DNA of 64,000 bases from Bradyrhizobium sp. CER78 (GCF_029846235.1 NZ_JARVWP010000006.1:186001-250000), one strand, 5' to 3'; shown: positions 43,982 to 54,158, counted from the stretch's first letter. Numbers and translations are program-made. The notes: generated by a model not told the origin, from the sequence alone.

Positions 43982-45328
43982 ATGCCCCCTTCAAGATTTG
44001 CAGTTCCTGCCGAAGTCCCCGGTCTCGCGGCGCGCCGTATCGCGGCCGACATCCTCGACGGCGTGCTGCACAAGCACCGCACGCTCGACGACCAGCTCGA
44101 CGGCGCCGGCGCGCATCCCGGCCTGAAATCGCTGGCCGATCGCGATCGCGCGCTGATGCGCCGGCTGGTCTCGACCATTCTGCGCAAGCTCGGCACGCTC
44201 GGCCACCTGCTGTCGCGCCTGCTCGATCGCGGCATCCCGACCGATGCGCCGCGCGCGCAGAGCGCGCTTCTGATCGGCGCCGCGCAGATCCTCTGGATGG
44301 ACGTGCCTGACCATGCCGCGGTCGATCTGTCGGTGCGGCTCGTGCAGTCGGACCGACGCGCGGCGAAATATGCCGGGCTCGTCAACGCCGTGCTGCGCCG
44401 CTGCGCGCGCGAGGGCCAGGGGCTGATCGACGAGATCAGCACGCAGACGCTGGACCTGCCGCCATGGATGCTGGCGCGCTGGAACGCGCATTACGGCGAG
44501 GCCACTGCGCGCGAGATGGCACTGGCGCTCGGTCACGAGCCGTCGCTCGACCTCACGGTGAAGTCGGACCCGGCGCAATGGGCGAGCCGGCTGCACGGCG
44601 AGACCTTGCCGACGGGAACCGTGCGCACGCTGCTGCAGGGTTCCGTCACGATGCTGCCGGGCTTTGCCGAAGGCCAATGGTGGGTGCAGGACGCCGCCGC
44701 GGCGCTGCCGGTGCGGCTGTTCGGCGGTATCAAGGATAAGGCGATTGCCGATCTCTGCGCTGCGCCCGGCGGCAAGACGGCTCAGCTCGCGCTGGCCGGC
44801 GCGCAGGTCACCGCGGTCGACCGCTCGCCGGCGCGGGTCGCGCGGCTGCGCGAAAATCTCACGCGGCTGGCGTTGCAGGCAGACACCGTCGTCGCCGACG
44901 CCGCCGAATGGCCCGCCGAGGCCGCAAGCTTTGACGGTATCCTGGTCGATGCGCCCTGCACCTCGACGGGAACCATCCGCCGCCATCCCGACGTCGCCTG
45001 GCTGCGGCAGGAAGGCGACATCGCCGCGCTGTCGGCGCTGCAGAAGCGGCTGTTGCAAAAGGCCACCCATCTGCTGAAGCCCGGCGGCACGCTGGTCTAC
45101 TGCACCTGCTCGCTGGAGCCGGAGGAAGGCGAGCACGCGATCGCCGCGCTGCTAGCGAGCGAATCAGGCCTGCGCCGTGCGCCGGTCGAGAAGGGCGAGG
45201 TCGCCGGCCTCGACGACATCATTACCGCCGACGGCGATTTGCGCACCCTGCCGAGCCATCTTCCCAACGCCGACCCGAGGCTGGGCGGGCTGGATGGCTT
45301 TTACGCAGCCCGGCTGGTTAAATCCTGA
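43982..45328 (+). CDS. rsmB: 16S rRNA (cytosine-C5) methyltransferase RsmB-like
   Basis: 448 aa. The N-terminal NusB-like helical domain (RRIAADILDGVLHKHRTLDDQL; VNAVLRRCAREG) is followed by a Rossmann methyltransferase: DLCAAPGGKTAQLALAG binds SAM, ILVDAPCTSTGTIRRHPDVAW and LVYCTCSLEPEEGE hold the two cysteines of the RNA m5C mechanism. RsmB methylates C967 of 16S rRNA in E. coli. It starts at 43982 near a possible weak ribosome site and is followed by tandem dyads. Confidence 0.93.
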   Translation: MPPSRFAVPAEVPGLAARRIAADILDGVLHKHRTLDDQLDGAGAHPGLKSLADRDRALMRRLVSTILRKLGTLGHLLSRLLDRGIPTDAPRAQSALLIGAAQILWMDVPDHAAVDLSVRLVQSDRRAAKYAGLVNAVLRRCAREGQGLIDEISTQTLDLPPWMLARWNAHYGEATAREMALALGHEPSLDLTVKSDPAQWASRLHGETLPTGTVRTLLQGSVTMLPGFAEGQWWVQDAAAALPVRLFGGIKDKAIADLCAAPGGKTAQLALAGAQVTAVDRSPARVARLRENLTRLALQADTVVADAAEWPAEAASFDGILVDAPCTSTGTIRRHPDVAWLRQEGDIAALSALQKRLLQKATHLLKPGGTLVYCTCSLEPEEGEHAIAALLASESGLRRAPVEKGEVAGLDDIITADGDLRTLPSHLPNADPRLGGLDGFYAARLVKS

Positions 45329-45371
45329 TTTTAAACTTCAGTCCTCTAAGCTCGAAGTGATTCGCGCGGTA

Positions 45372-45408
45372 ATCAAGAGGGTGTCTTGTTTATCAAGAAG
45401 GTGTCTTG
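45372..45408. promoter_or_regulatory. Two tandem dyad sites upstream of the heparinase-like gene
   Basis: ATCAAGAGGGTGTCTTG and ATCAAGAAGGTGTCTTG, 17 bases with one mismatch, repeat with a 20-base period. Each is itself a dyad (CAAGA-N5-TCTTG). Two sites two helical turns apart suit a cooperative regulator. Confidence 0.45.
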
Positions 45409-45466
45409 GCCGCGTTTCCGGATTAAATAAGGATTCGTTGAAAATTCCCTCCCCGCAAGGTTAGGC

Positions 45467-47218
45467 GTGTCGGTCGCTCAAAGCAGACGCATCTCGACGC
45501 TGATTGCTGGCCGCTTTGCCCGCAGCATGCTCGCACGCGCCAGCGGAAGCACGGTTGCGCTGTCGCGGCTGTGGCCGGGCCGCACCGACCGGCTGATCAT
45601 CGCCCCGCACGATCTGCGGACCGCCGACGCCACCCGCGCTGCCGAGATCTATGCCGGGCGATTCGTGTTCGCCGGCAAGATCGTCACCTGCCACGGCCGC
45701 TCGATCTTCGATCTCGAGCCGCCGTCGGAGGATTGGGAAGCCGCCCTGCTCGGCTTCGGCTGGCTGCGTCACCTCCGCGCCGCCGACACTGCGCTGACCC
45801 GCGCCAATGCCCGCTCGCTGGTCGATGATTGGATTTCGAATCAGGCGCGCAAGCGGCCGTTGGAGCGGCGCGCCGATGTGCGCGCGCGGCGCGTGATCTC
45901 GCTGTTGTCGCAGGCCCCCTTGGTGCTCGGCGACACCGACGGAAAGTTCTACCGGAAATATCTGCGCGGGCTGGCGCGCGAGATCCGCTATCTGCGCCAC
46001 TCGACGCTCGACAATGACGGCGTGCCGCGCCTGCAGGTGTTGATCGCGCTGTGCTACGCCTCGCTCTGTCTTGCCAACCAGGCGCGCAATATCAAATCCG
46101 CGACGCGAAGATTGTCGGACGAATTGCAGCGCCAGATCCTGCCCGACGGCGGCCACATCTCGCGCAATCCCGGCGCGCTGGTCGAGCTGCTGAGCGATCT
46201 GCTGCCGCTGCGGCAGACCTTTGCCGCACGAAATATCGCGCCGCCGCCGGCGCTGCTCAACGCGATCGACCGCATGATGCCGATGCTGCGCTTCTTCCGG
46301 CACGGCGACGGCAGCTTCGCGCTGTTCAACGGCATGTCGACCGCACCGTCCGATCTGGTGGCGACGCTGCTCGCCTATGACGACACCCGCGGCGTGCCGA
46401 TGGCGAGCATGCCGCATACCGGCTTCCAGCGCCTCGATGCCGGCAACACCACGCTGATCATCGACACCGGTCCGCCGCCGCCGGCGAGCGTCAGCCAGGA
46501 TGCGCATGCCGGCTGCCTGTCGTTCGAGCTCTCCTCGGGTCCGAGCCGCATCGTCGTCAATTGCGGCATGCCGTCGACGGGGCGCGACAATTGGCGGCCG
46601 TTCGCGCGCTCCACCGCGGCGCATTCGACGCTGACCTATCGCGACACCTCGTCGTGCCAGTTCGTCGAGCTGTCGGCGATGAAGCGGCTGCTGCGCGGCG
46701 CGCCGATCACCAGCGGCCCGAGCAATGTCGAAAGCTACCGCGAAGCCATTCCCGGCGGCGACGTGCTCACCGCCTCGCATGACGGCTATCTCTCACGCTT
46801 CGGGGTGATCCATCGCCGCGTCCTGATGGTCTCCCAGGACGGCACCCGGCTGGAGGGCGAGGACCAGCTGACGCCGGCGCCGGGTGGCCGCATCAAGGGC
46901 AGCGAGGCCGATTTCGCGCTACGCTTCCATCTGCACCCCTCGGTGAAGGCGAGCCGGCTGTCGGATGCCCGCGGCGTGATGCTGGTGCTGCCGAACCGCG
47001 ACGTCTGGACCTTCGAGGCTATGGACGACAAGGTCGACCTCGAGGACAGCGTGTTCCTGGCCGGCAATGACGGCCCGCGCCGCACCTCCCAGATCGTGAT
47101 CCGGCAGGACGCGAGGCAAGCCGCCACCATCCGCTGGTGCTTCGTGCGCTCCTCGACCTCGGCCACCGCCACCAACGCCCGCCGCAACGCCCGCCGCGAG
47201 CCGGAACTGCCGCTTTAG
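45467..47218 (+). CDS. Heparinase II/III family protein
   Basis: 583 aa from a GTG at 45467. The N-terminal half is an alpha-toroid (WEAALLGFGWLRHLRAAD; YLRHSTLDNDGVPRLQVLIALCYASLCL). The C-terminal half from about 330 is a beta-sandwich: HAGCLSFELSSGPSRIVVNCGMP, RSTAAHSTLTYRDTSSCQF with the conserved His, and HDGYLSRFGVIHRRVLMVS. Members are polysaccharide lyases or related acting on uronic-acid glycans. No signal peptide is evident. In Bradyrhizobium it typically lies between rsmB and purH, as here. Confidence 0.87.
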   Translation: MSVAQSRRISTLIAGRFARSMLARASGSTVALSRLWPGRTDRLIIAPHDLRTADATRAAEIYAGRFVFAGKIVTCHGRSIFDLEPPSEDWEAALLGFGWLRHLRAADTALTRANARSLVDDWISNQARKRPLERRADVRARRVISLLSQAPLVLGDTDGKFYRKYLRGLAREIRYLRHSTLDNDGVPRLQVLIALCYASLCLANQARNIKSATRRLSDELQRQILPDGGHISRNPGALVELLSDLLPLRQTFAARNIAPPPALLNAIDRMMPMLRFFRHGDGSFALFNGMSTAPSDLVATLLAYDDTRGVPMASMPHTGFQRLDAGNTTLIIDTGPPPPASVSQDAHAGCLSFELSSGPSRIVVNCGMPSTGRDNWRPFARSTAAHSTLTYRDTSSCQFVELSAMKRLLRGAPITSGPSNVESYREAIPGGDVLTASHDGYLSRFGVIHRRVLMVSQDGTRLEGEDQLTPAPGGRIKGSEADFALRFHLHPSVKASRLSDARGVMLVLPNRDVWTFEAMDDKVDLEDSVFLAGNDGPRRTSQIVIRQDARQAATIRWCFVRSSTSATATNARRNARREPELPL

Positions 47219-47260
47219 GGGTGGCCGGGCGTATTGCTTCCATTCAGTGCGATTTGAACC

Positions 47261-47375
47261 GTCACCCTGAGGAGCGCGCACTGGCGCGCGTCTCGAAGGG
47301 TCGACGGCCACCAGCCGGGCCGTGCGCCCTTCGAGGCTCGCAAGAGCTCGCACCTCCAGCGACAAAGGCTTCGCC
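47261..47375. repeat. Hairpin repeat (GTCACCCTGAGGAGC ... type)
   Basis: GTCACCCTGAGGAGCGCGCA ... TCTCGAAGGGTCGACGG at one side and GTGCGCCCTTCGAGGCTCGC with AAGAGCTCGCACCTC at the other. It lies in the gap before purH; the rest of 47219-47501 shows nothing else. Confidence 0.65.
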
Positions 47376-47501
47376 TTTGCGCGGGGACGACGGGGACGGT
47401 TCGGATCACCGCCATTTTCCCCGGAATCCGCCGCATGTACCGGTTTCGTACCGCACAAAACCATGCTACCCGGCTGCCTTAACAGCCAAGGATTTTCCGA
47501 T

Positions 47502-49094
47502 ATGACCGAGCAGCTTCGCCGCGTGACCCGCGCTCTGTTGTCCGTTTCCGACAAGACCGGACTGATCGATTTCGCCAAGGCGCTGGCCGACCAGGGCGTC
47601 GAGCTGGTCTCGACCGGCGGCACGGCCAAGGCGATCGCGGCGGCCGGGCTGAAGGTCAAGGACGTCTCCGAGCTCACCGGTTTCCCGGAGATGATGGACG
47701 GCCGGGTCAAGACGCTGCATCCGAAGGTGCATGGCGGCCTGCTCGCGATCCGCGACAACAAGGAACACGCCGCGGCGATGGCCGCGCACGGCATCGCGCC
47801 GATCGACCTGCTCGTCGTCAACCTCTATCCGTTCGAGGCCACCGTCGACAAAGGAGCAGGGTTCGAGGAGTGCATCGAGAACATCGACATCGGCGGCCCC
47901 GCGATGATCCGCGCCGCGGCCAAGAACCATGACGACGTCGCCGTGGTGGTCGAGGCGCAGGATTATCAGGCCGTGCTCGACGAACTCGCCGCGCACAAGG
48001 GCGCGACCTCGCTCGGCCTGCGCCGGCGGCTCGCCGCCAAGGCCTATGCGCGCACCGCGGCCTATGACGCCGCGATCTCGAACTGGTTCGCCGTGCAGCT
48101 CGACACCAAGGCGCCGGACTTCCGCGCCTTCGGCGGCAAATTGATCCAGTCGCTGCGCTATGGCGAGAACCCGCACCAGACCGCGGCGTTCTACGCGACG
48201 CCGGAGAAGCGGCCGGGCGTTGCCACCGCACGCCAGCTGCAGGGCAAGGAGCTGTCCTACAACAACATCAACGACACCGACGCGGCCTATGAATGCGTCG
48301 GCGAGTTCGATCCGCAGCGCACCGCGGCCTGCGTGATCGTCAAGCACGCCAATCCCTGCGGCGTCGCCGAAGGTCCCGATCTCGCGACCGCCTATGCCCG
48401 TGCGCTCGCGTGCGACTCCACCTCGGCCTATGGCGGCATCATCGCGGTCAACCGCACGCTCGATGCGGATGCGGCGCGCGCTATCATCGGCATCTTCACC
48501 GAGGTGATCATCGCGCCCGACGCGACCGAGGAGGCGATCTCGATCATCGCCGGCCGGCGCAATCTGCGCCTGCTGCTCGCCGGCGGCCTGCCGAACGCGC
48601 GCGCGCTGGGCCTCACCGCCAAGACGGTCGCCGGCGGCCTGCTGGTGCAGAGCCGCGACAACGCGGTGGTCGAGGACATGAACCTGAAGGTCGCGACCAA
48701 GCGCGCGCCGACCGATGCCGAGCTGCGCGATCTCAAATTCGCCTTCCGCGTCGCCAAGCACGTCAAGTCGAACACCATCATCTACGCCAAGGATCTCGCC
48801 ACCGTCGGCATCGGCGCCGGCCAGATGAGCCGGGTCGATTCCGCGCGCATCGCCGCGCGCAAGGCGCTGGATGCCGCGGCCGAGCTGAAGCTCGCCGAGC
48901 CGCTGACCAAGGGTTCGGTGGTCGCCTCTGACGCGTTCTTCCCGTTCGCCGACGGCATGCTGGCCTGCATCGAAGCCGGCGCCACCGCCGTGATCCAGCC
49001 CGGCGGCTCGATGCGCGACGACGAGGTGATCAAGGCCGCCGACGAGCACGGCATCGCCATGGTGTTCACCGGCGTGCGGCACTTCAGGCACTGA
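47502..49094 (+). CDS. purH: Bifunctional AICAR formyltransferase / IMP cyclohydrolase
   Basis: 530 aa from the ATG at 47502 ([21 protein letters not shown]); the longer upstream frame has no conserved content. It performs the last two steps of IMP synthesis. Residues 1-200 are the MGS-like cyclohydrolase ([43 protein letters not shown] in outline); the rest is the transformylase, with [26 protein letters not shown] and the DAFFPFADG end. Uses 10-formyl-THF, which FolD (5.3-6.2 kb) helps supply. Confidence 0.97.
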   Translation: MTEQLRRVTRALLSVSDKTGLIDFAKALADQGVELVSTGGTAKAIAAAGLKVKDVSELTGFPEMMDGRVKTLHPKVHGGLLAIRDNKEHAAAMAAHGIAPIDLLVVNLYPFEATVDKGAGFEECIENIDIGGPAMIRAAAKNHDDVAVVVEAQDYQAVLDELAAHKGATSLGLRRRLAAKAYARTAAYDAAISNWFAVQLDTKAPDFRAFGGKLIQSLRYGENPHQTAAFYATPEKRPGVATARQLQGKELSYNNINDTDAAYECVGEFDPQRTAACVIVKHANPCGVAEGPDLATAYARALACDSTSAYGGIIAVNRTLDADAARAIIGIFTEVIIAPDATEEAISIIAGRRNLRLLLAGGLPNARALGLTAKTVAGGLLVQSRDNAVVEDMNLKVATKRAPTDAELRDLKFAFRVAKHVKSNTIIYAKDLATVGIGAGQMSRVDSARIAARKALDAAAELKLAEPLTKGSVVASDAFFPFADGMLACIEAGATAVIQPGGSMRDDEVIKAADEHGIAMVFTGVRHFRH

Positions 49095-49106
49095 TCTCTC
49101 AGCATG

Positions 49107-49242
49107 GTCGTCCCGGCGAAAGCCGGGACCCATAACCACCGGCCATACTTGGCGAGGGACAACTAACCCCAGCGCGCCGTCGATAGATCACGCGGTATGG
49201 GTCCCGGCTCCCGTGCGCAATTGCGCACTAGGCCGGGACGAC
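49107..49242. repeat. Palindromic repeat, GTCGTCCCGGCG family, copy 2
   Basis: GTCGTCCCGGCGAAAGCCGGGACCCATAACC at the left; the right arm is interrupted by GTGCGCAATTGCGCAC before GGCCGGGACGAC. It lies between convergent purH and an MFS gene. Confidence 0.74.
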
Positions 49243-49251
49243 AGCGGTGGT

Positions 49252-50643
49252 TTACTCGCGCACCCTCACCAGCAACCCCAGTCCCACCACGAAAAACGCA
49301 ACCAGCACCGCCATGCCGGCCTTCTGGCTCGCGGTCGCCGCGGTGATCGCGCCGATCAGCAGCGGGCCGATGAACGAGGTCACCTTTCCGGTCAGCGCAA
49401 ACAAGCCGAAATATTGCGCGATGCGATCCTTCGGCGCGAGGCGGATCAAGAGCGAGCGCGAGGCTGCCTGTAGCGGCGCGCCGGTGGCGCCGATCAGGCA
49501 GCCCAGCACGATATAGGCGCGCTCGGCCACACCGGCGAACAGGGGACCACTAGGCACCGGCGGCGCGACCGAGATGAACAGGATGGAATCCTTGTTCACG
49601 GTGAGGATCACCACGATCGCAAACAGCAGGATCACAAGACTGCCGGTGATCACGCGCTTCGGCCCGAACGCATCGTCGAGCTTGCCGCCGATCAAGCCGC
49701 CGAACGTGCCGGCAACCGCGAGGATGATGCCGAAGGTGCCGATCCGGATCGTGTCCCAGCCGAAGGTGCCGGCCGCATAGATGCCGCCGAATGCGAACAG
49801 CGAGACCAGCCCGTCGGTGTAGATCATGTTCGCCAGCAGGAACCACGCCAGCGATCTCTGCTTCGGCAGGCTCGCAAACGATTCTCTGAGCTCGCGCAGG
49901 CCTTCGCCGAGCGCCTCGCGCATCGGACGTTTCGCCGGATAGTCCGGCGTGAACAGGAACATCGGCGTCACGAAGATGATGAACCACAGCCCGGTCAGCG
50001 GCCCGGTGATGCGGTCGCCCGCGTGCGTGACCGGATCGAGGCCGAACAGCGGCGTGAAGCCGAACAGGGTCTTGCCGGTGTCGGCATTGGCCGCGAGGAA
50101 GCCAAGCACCAGCACGAGGCTGAGGATGCCGCCGACATAGCCGGTGGCCCAGCCGGTGCCTGAAAGTCGCCCGATCCGGTCCGGCGGCACCAGAGTCGGC
50201 ATCATCGCATTGTTGAACACGGTCGCGAATTCGACGCCGACGCTGGCGATCGCATAGGCGAGCAGCAGCATGGGGATGATGTCGGGATTGCCGGGCGTGC
50301 CGATCCACATCGCGCTCGATCCGATCACGAGCAGCGCGCCGAACACCGCGATCCAAGGCTTGCGCCGGCCGCTGGCATCGGCGATCGCCCCCAGCACCGG
50401 CGACAGCAGCGCGATCGCAAGTCCCGCCGCGGCAGTCGCAAAGCCCCACAGCGCCTGCCCGCTCGCGGCATCTGATGCGACGAAGCTCGCGAAATAAGGC
50501 GCGAACACGAACGTCGTGATCAGCGTGAAATAAGGCTGCGCGGCCCAGTCGAAGAAGATCCAGCTGACGACGGCTGCGCGGCCAGGATAGATCTTGGTGT
50601 CGGCCTTCGCTTCACCCGCGCCCGTCTGCATTGTTGCCGTCAT
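49252..50643 (-). CDS. MFS transporter, UMF1 (Atg22-like) family
   Basis: 463 aa from the ATG at 50643. About 11-12 helices. VVSWIFFDWAAQPYFTLITTFVFAPYFA is the typical UMF1 opening; SPVLGAIADASGRRKPWI is the MFS loop 2-3 motif; FNNAMMPTLVPPDRIGRLSGTGWATGYVGG is the UMF1-specific segment. The yeast relative exports amino acids from the vacuole; the bacterial substrate is unknown. Divergent from ggt, which could hint at amino-acid traffic, but this is speculation. Confidence 0.9.
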   Translation of the reverse strand: MTATMQTGAGEAKADTKIYPGRAAVVSWIFFDWAAQPYFTLITTFVFAPYFASFVASDAASGQALWGFATAAAGLAIALLSPVLGAIADASGRRKPWIAVFGALLVIGSSAMWIGTPGNPDIIPMLLLAYAIASVGVEFATVFNNAMMPTLVPPDRIGRLSGTGWATGYVGGILSLVLVLGFLAANADTGKTLFGFTPLFGLDPVTHAGDRITGPLTGLWFIIFVTPMFLFTPDYPAKRPMREALGEGLRELRESFASLPKQRSLAWFLLANMIYTDGLVSLFAFGGIYAAGTFGWDTIRIGTFGIILAVAGTFGGLIGGKLDDAFGPKRVITGSLVILLFAIVVILTVNKDSILFISVAPPVPSGPLFAGVAERAYIVLGCLIGATGAPLQAASRSLLIRLAPKDRIAQYFGLFALTGKVTSFIGPLLIGAITAATASQKAGMAVLVAFFVVGLGLLVRVRE

Positions 50644-50758
50644 CGCCAAAGATATTCCTTGAGATCGAGCCACAGGCAGGCTTTTGCCGCTTCAAGCCGC
50701 TCCCATATAGCATGGGCCGGTTTGGCTGATACCGCGATGAACAGGGCAGGACATTTCG

Positions 50759-52504
50759 ATGGCGCTGACACCAATGATGTCGCGGCGGCTGTTTGCCGCT
50801 CTCCTGGTGATCGGCATCGCAACGCCGGCCCTCGGCCAGGTCCAGCGTCACGCCTACGAACCATCAGCCACCGACACGATTCGCAGCATTCGCGCCGAAA
50901 ACGGCATGGTGGTGGCGCAGGAGAAGCTCGCCGCGCGGGTCGGCGCCGACATCCTGCGGCAGGGTGGCAATGCCGTCGACGCCGCGGTCGCCACCGGCTT
51001 TGCGATGGCGGTGACCTATCCGCGCGCCGGCAATATCGGCGGCGGCGGTTTCATGGTGATCCATCTTGCCGGCCGCAATGAGGATGTCGCGATCGACTAT
51101 CGCGAGACCGCGCCGCAGGCTGCGACGCGCGACGTGTTCCTGAACGCCGACGGCAAGCCCGATCCCGACAAGTCGCGCAACTCCGCGCTCGCGATCGGCG
51201 TGCCCGGCACGGTCGCGGGCCTCGCGCTGGCGCTGGAGAAATACGGCTCCGGCAAGTTCACGCTGGCGCAGATTCTCAAGCCGGCGATCGATCTGGCGCG
51301 CGACGGCTTCATCGTCACCGACGATACAGCGGATACGCTGGCGGACATGTATCGCCGCATGTCGCGCTGGCCCAACTCGGCCAAGACGTTCTCGCACGCC
51401 GACGGCACACCGCTGCATGAGGGCGACCGCCTGATCCAGGGCGATCTCGCCGGCGTCTTGACCGCGATTGCCGAACAGGGGCCGCGCGGCTTCTACGAAG
51501 GCGCGGTCGCCGAGAAGCTCGTCAGCGGAATCAAGAACGCCGGCGGCATCTTCACGCTTGCCGATCTGAAATCCTACCAGGCGGTGGTCCGCACGCCGAT
51601 CCGCGGCACCTATCGCGGCTACGACATCGTCTCGATGCCGCAGCCTTCCTCCGGCGGCGTCGTGCTGCTTGAGATCCTCAATATCCTCGAAGGCTTTCAG
51701 ATGTCGGACATGAAGCAGGGCTCGGCGGCCTCGCTGCATGTGATGATCGAGGCGATGAAGCGGGCCTATGCCGATCGCGCCCGCTATCTCGGCGATCCCG
51801 CTTTCGTCGACGCGCCGACCAAGCTGCTGGTCGACAAGGACTATGCCGCGAAGCAGCGCGCGACCATCGACCTTGCCCGCGCCACACCCTGGACCGACGT
51901 GCGCAACGCCAAGCAACCGCACGAGGGCGACAACACCACGCATTATTCGGTGGTCGATGCGGAGGGTAACGCCGTCAGCAACACCTACACGCTGAACTTC
52001 CCCTACGGCGTCGGCCTGGTCGCCGACGGCACCGGCGTGCTGCTCAACAACGAGCTCGACGATTTCACCGCAGCGCCCGGCGCCTCCAACGCCTTCGGCC
52101 TGGTCGGCTTCGAGGCCAATCTGCCGGGCCCCGGCAAGCGCCCGCTGTCGTCGATGTCGCCGACCATCGTGCTGAAGGACGGCAAGCCGGTGCTGGTGAC
52201 GGGATCGCCGGGCGGCAGCCGCATCATGTCAGCGGTGACGCAGATCATCGTCGACGTGATCGACTGCAAGATGGACATCGCAGCCGCGGTCGCCGCGCCC
52301 CGCATGCACCATCAATGGCTGCCCGACGAGGTCCGGATCGAGCGCGGCTTTCCGGACGAGGTGCTCGCCGATCTGCGCGCCAAGGGCCACAAGCTGGTCG
52401 AGCCGCTCGGCTACTCCTCCGCGAACTCGATCCTCGTCACGACCAATGGTCTGCTCGGCGCGCCTGATCCGCGCACGCGCGGCTCGGAGGCTGCGGGATA
52501 CTGA
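50759..52504 (+). CDS. ggt: Gamma-glutamyltransferase
   Basis: 581 aa. A signal peptide (MMSRRLFAALLVIGIATPALG) directs it to the periplasm. GADILRQGGNAVDAAVATGFA and GNIGGGGFMVIHLAG open the family; GDNTTHYSVVDAEGNAVSNTYTLN contains the Thr that becomes the N-terminal nucleophile after autocleavage; PLSSMSPTIVLKDGKPVLVTGSPGGSRI is the substrate pocket. It cleaves glutathione and other gamma-glutamyl compounds. Confidence 0.95.
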   Translation: MALTPMMSRRLFAALLVIGIATPALGQVQRHAYEPSATDTIRSIRAENGMVVAQEKLAARVGADILRQGGNAVDAAVATGFAMAVTYPRAGNIGGGGFMVIHLAGRNEDVAIDYRETAPQAATRDVFLNADGKPDPDKSRNSALAIGVPGTVAGLALALEKYGSGKFTLAQILKPAIDLARDGFIVTDDTADTLADMYRRMSRWPNSAKTFSHADGTPLHEGDRLIQGDLAGVLTAIAEQGPRGFYEGAVAEKLVSGIKNAGGIFTLADLKSYQAVVRTPIRGTYRGYDIVSMPQPSSGGVVLLEILNILEGFQMSDMKQGSAASLHVMIEAMKRAYADRARYLGDPAFVDAPTKLLVDKDYAAKQRATIDLARATPWTDVRNAKQPHEGDNTTHYSVVDAEGNAVSNTYTLNFPYGVGLVADGTGVLLNNELDDFTAAPGASNAFGLVGFEANLPGPGKRPLSSMSPTIVLKDGKPVLVTGSPGGSRIMSAVTQIIVDVIDCKMDIAAAVAAPRMHHQWLPDEVRIERGFPDEVLADLRAKGHKLVEPLGYSSANSILVTTNGLLGAPDPRTRGSEAAGY

Positions 52505-52551
52505 GCATCATCCGGAAAAGTGGCAGCCGGTTTTCCGAAAAGATCATGCTC
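52503..52551. repeat. GATC-ended palindromic repeat, copy 4
   Basis: GAGCATCATCCGGAAAAGTGG paired with CCGGTTTTCCGAAAAGATCATGCTC. Its left end overlaps the ggt stop codon (TGA within CTGAGC). Confidence 0.78.
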
Positions 52552-52674
52552 AAATAAGGGAATGCGGGTAAGGCCGCCTTTGCCCCGCCTGCAACATCGC
52601 GATAGATTGGCGGTCCGCGCAACTCCGGCCGCGGATCGCAAAGTGCCGGTGAAAGATTTCTCCGGGGAACGCGC

Positions 52675-53973
52675 ATGAGCACGGCCGAATCCAAATCGAT
52701 GGAAGTCGCAGAGATCGAGGACACCAGCCTCCTCGCCTTCTATCGCGACATGAATTTGCAGGAGCGGCGCACGTTCTGGGCCTGCGCCTCGGGCTGGACG
52801 CTCGACGGCATGGATTTCATGATCTATCCGCTCGTCATCGGCACCATCATCACGCTGTGGAAGGTCGATGCCGGCACCGCCGGGCTCGCCGGCACCGTGA
52901 CGCTGCTGGCCTCCGCCATCGGCGGCTGGCTCGGCGGCTATCTCTCCGACCGCATCGGGCGGGTGAAGACGCTGCAGCTCACCATCATCTGGTTCTCGTT
53001 CTTCTCGCTGGTCTGCGCCGTGGTGCAGAATTTCGATCAGCTGCTCATCGCCCGCGCGCTGCTCGGCCTCGGCTTCGGCGGCGAATGGGCGGCCGGCGCG
53101 GTGCTGATCGGCGAGGCGATCCGGCCGCAATATCGCGGCCGCGCGGTCGGCTCGGTGCAGTCGGGCTGGGCGGTCGGCTGGGGCCTTGCGGTGCTGGCGC
53201 AGGCGGTGCTGTTCTCGGTGCTCCCGCCGGAAAACGCCTGGCGCTGGATGTTCGTGATCGGCGCGCTGCCGGCGCTGCTGGTGTTCTATCTGCGCCGGTA
53301 TGTCACCGAACCCGAGATCTCGGCCGCGACGATGGCCCAGCAACAGGCGTCCGGCAGCGGCCCCGCCGCATTGTGGGAGATCTTCCAGGGGCCGATCCTG
53401 AAGACCACGCTGCTGGCCTCGCTGGTCGGCACCGGCATGCAGGGCGGCTATTACGCCATCACCTTCTGGGTGCCGCGTTTCCTCACCACCGAGCGCAAGC
53501 TCTCGGTGGTCGGCTCGACCGGCTATCTCGCGACGCTGATCATCGGCTCGTTCATCGGCTATCTCGTCGGCGCCTGGCTTGCCGACCGGATCGGCCGGCG
53601 CAACCTGTTCCTGATCTTCTCGCTCGGCGCCATCGCGGTCGTGCTGCTCTATACCCAATTGCCGCTGTCCAACGAGGTGCTGTGGGTGCTGGGCTTCCCG
53701 CTCGGCTTCTTTGCCTCGGGCTATTTCTCCGGCATGGGCGCGTTCCTGACCGAGCTGTATCCGACGCGGTTGCGCGGCTCCGGCCAGGGCTTCTGCTACA
53801 ATTTCGGCCGCGGTGTCGGCGCGCTGTTTCCGTTCCTGGTCGGCGCGCTCTCGACCACGACGACGCTCGCCAACGCGATCGCGATCTTCGCGGTGGCGGC
53901 CTACGCCGTGTTCTTCATCGCCGCCTACGCACTGCCGGAAACGCGCGGGCGCGTGCTGCATGCGGGTGGGTGA
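52675..53973 (+). CDS. MFS transporter (aromatic acid/sugar symporter type)
   Basis: 432 aa, 12 helices. GWTLDGMDFMIYPLVIGTI is the helix 1 pattern (D-x2-D) of the aromatic acid:H+ symporter and sugar porter groups; GGYLSDRIGRVKTLQ is loop 2-3; ARALLGLGFGGEWAAGAVLIGE and PRLYPTRLRGSG-like ELYPTRLRGSGQGFCYNFGR follow. A proton-driven uptake carrier for an organic acid is most likely; the substrate cannot be fixed. Downstream SDR may be metabolically linked. Confidence 0.88.
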   Translation: MSTAESKSMEVAEIEDTSLLAFYRDMNLQERRTFWACASGWTLDGMDFMIYPLVIGTIITLWKVDAGTAGLAGTVTLLASAIGGWLGGYLSDRIGRVKTLQLTIIWFSFFSLVCAVVQNFDQLLIARALLGLGFGGEWAAGAVLIGEAIRPQYRGRAVGSVQSGWAVGWGLAVLAQAVLFSVLPPENAWRWMFVIGALPALLVFYLRRYVTEPEISAATMAQQQASGSGPAALWEIFQGPILKTTLLASLVGTGMQGGYYAITFWVPRFLTTERKLSVVGSTGYLATLIIGSFIGYLVGAWLADRIGRRNLFLIFSLGAIAVVLLYTQLPLSNEVLWVLGFPLGFFASGYFSGMGAFLTELYPTRLRGSGQGFCYNFGRGVGALFPFLVGALSTTTTLANAIAIFAVAAYAVFFIAAYALPETRGRVLHAGG

Positions 53974-54013
53974 GTGCTCGCAGCGGCACTACAATCGTGC
54001 CGCTTGCTCGGTC

Positions 54014-54118
54014 GTCCCCTCCCCCCTTGCGGGGGAGGGCTAGGGAGAGGGGTGGCCGCGAAGGCAGTGTGTGTGGCTTACCCCTCTCCCCAACCCTCCC
54101 CCGCAAGGAGGGAGGGAG
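54014..54118. repeat. Hairpin repeat (CCCTCCCC.. GGGGAGGG type)
   Basis: CCTCCCCCCTTGCGGGGGAGGG forms one hairpin, and CCCTCTCCCCAACCCTCCCCCGCAAGGAGGG pairs with the left half across AGGGAGAGGGG. It lies between the MFS and SDR genes. Confidence 0.65.
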
Positions 54119-54158
54119 CCCTGCTGGTGTGCGTCCTTAACTGCAGAGGAGTGGTCTC

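Noticed and set aside
45461..46780. 439-codon minus-strand frame opposite the heparinase-like gene
   Set aside because: Shadow of a clear heparinase II/III gene.
47466..49139. 557-codon minus-strand frame opposite purH
   Set aside because: Complement of purH; Asp/Gly/Arg-rich low-information reading.
52411..53961. 516-codon minus-strand frame opposite ggt/MFS
   Set aside because: Shadow spanning two real genes and a repeat.
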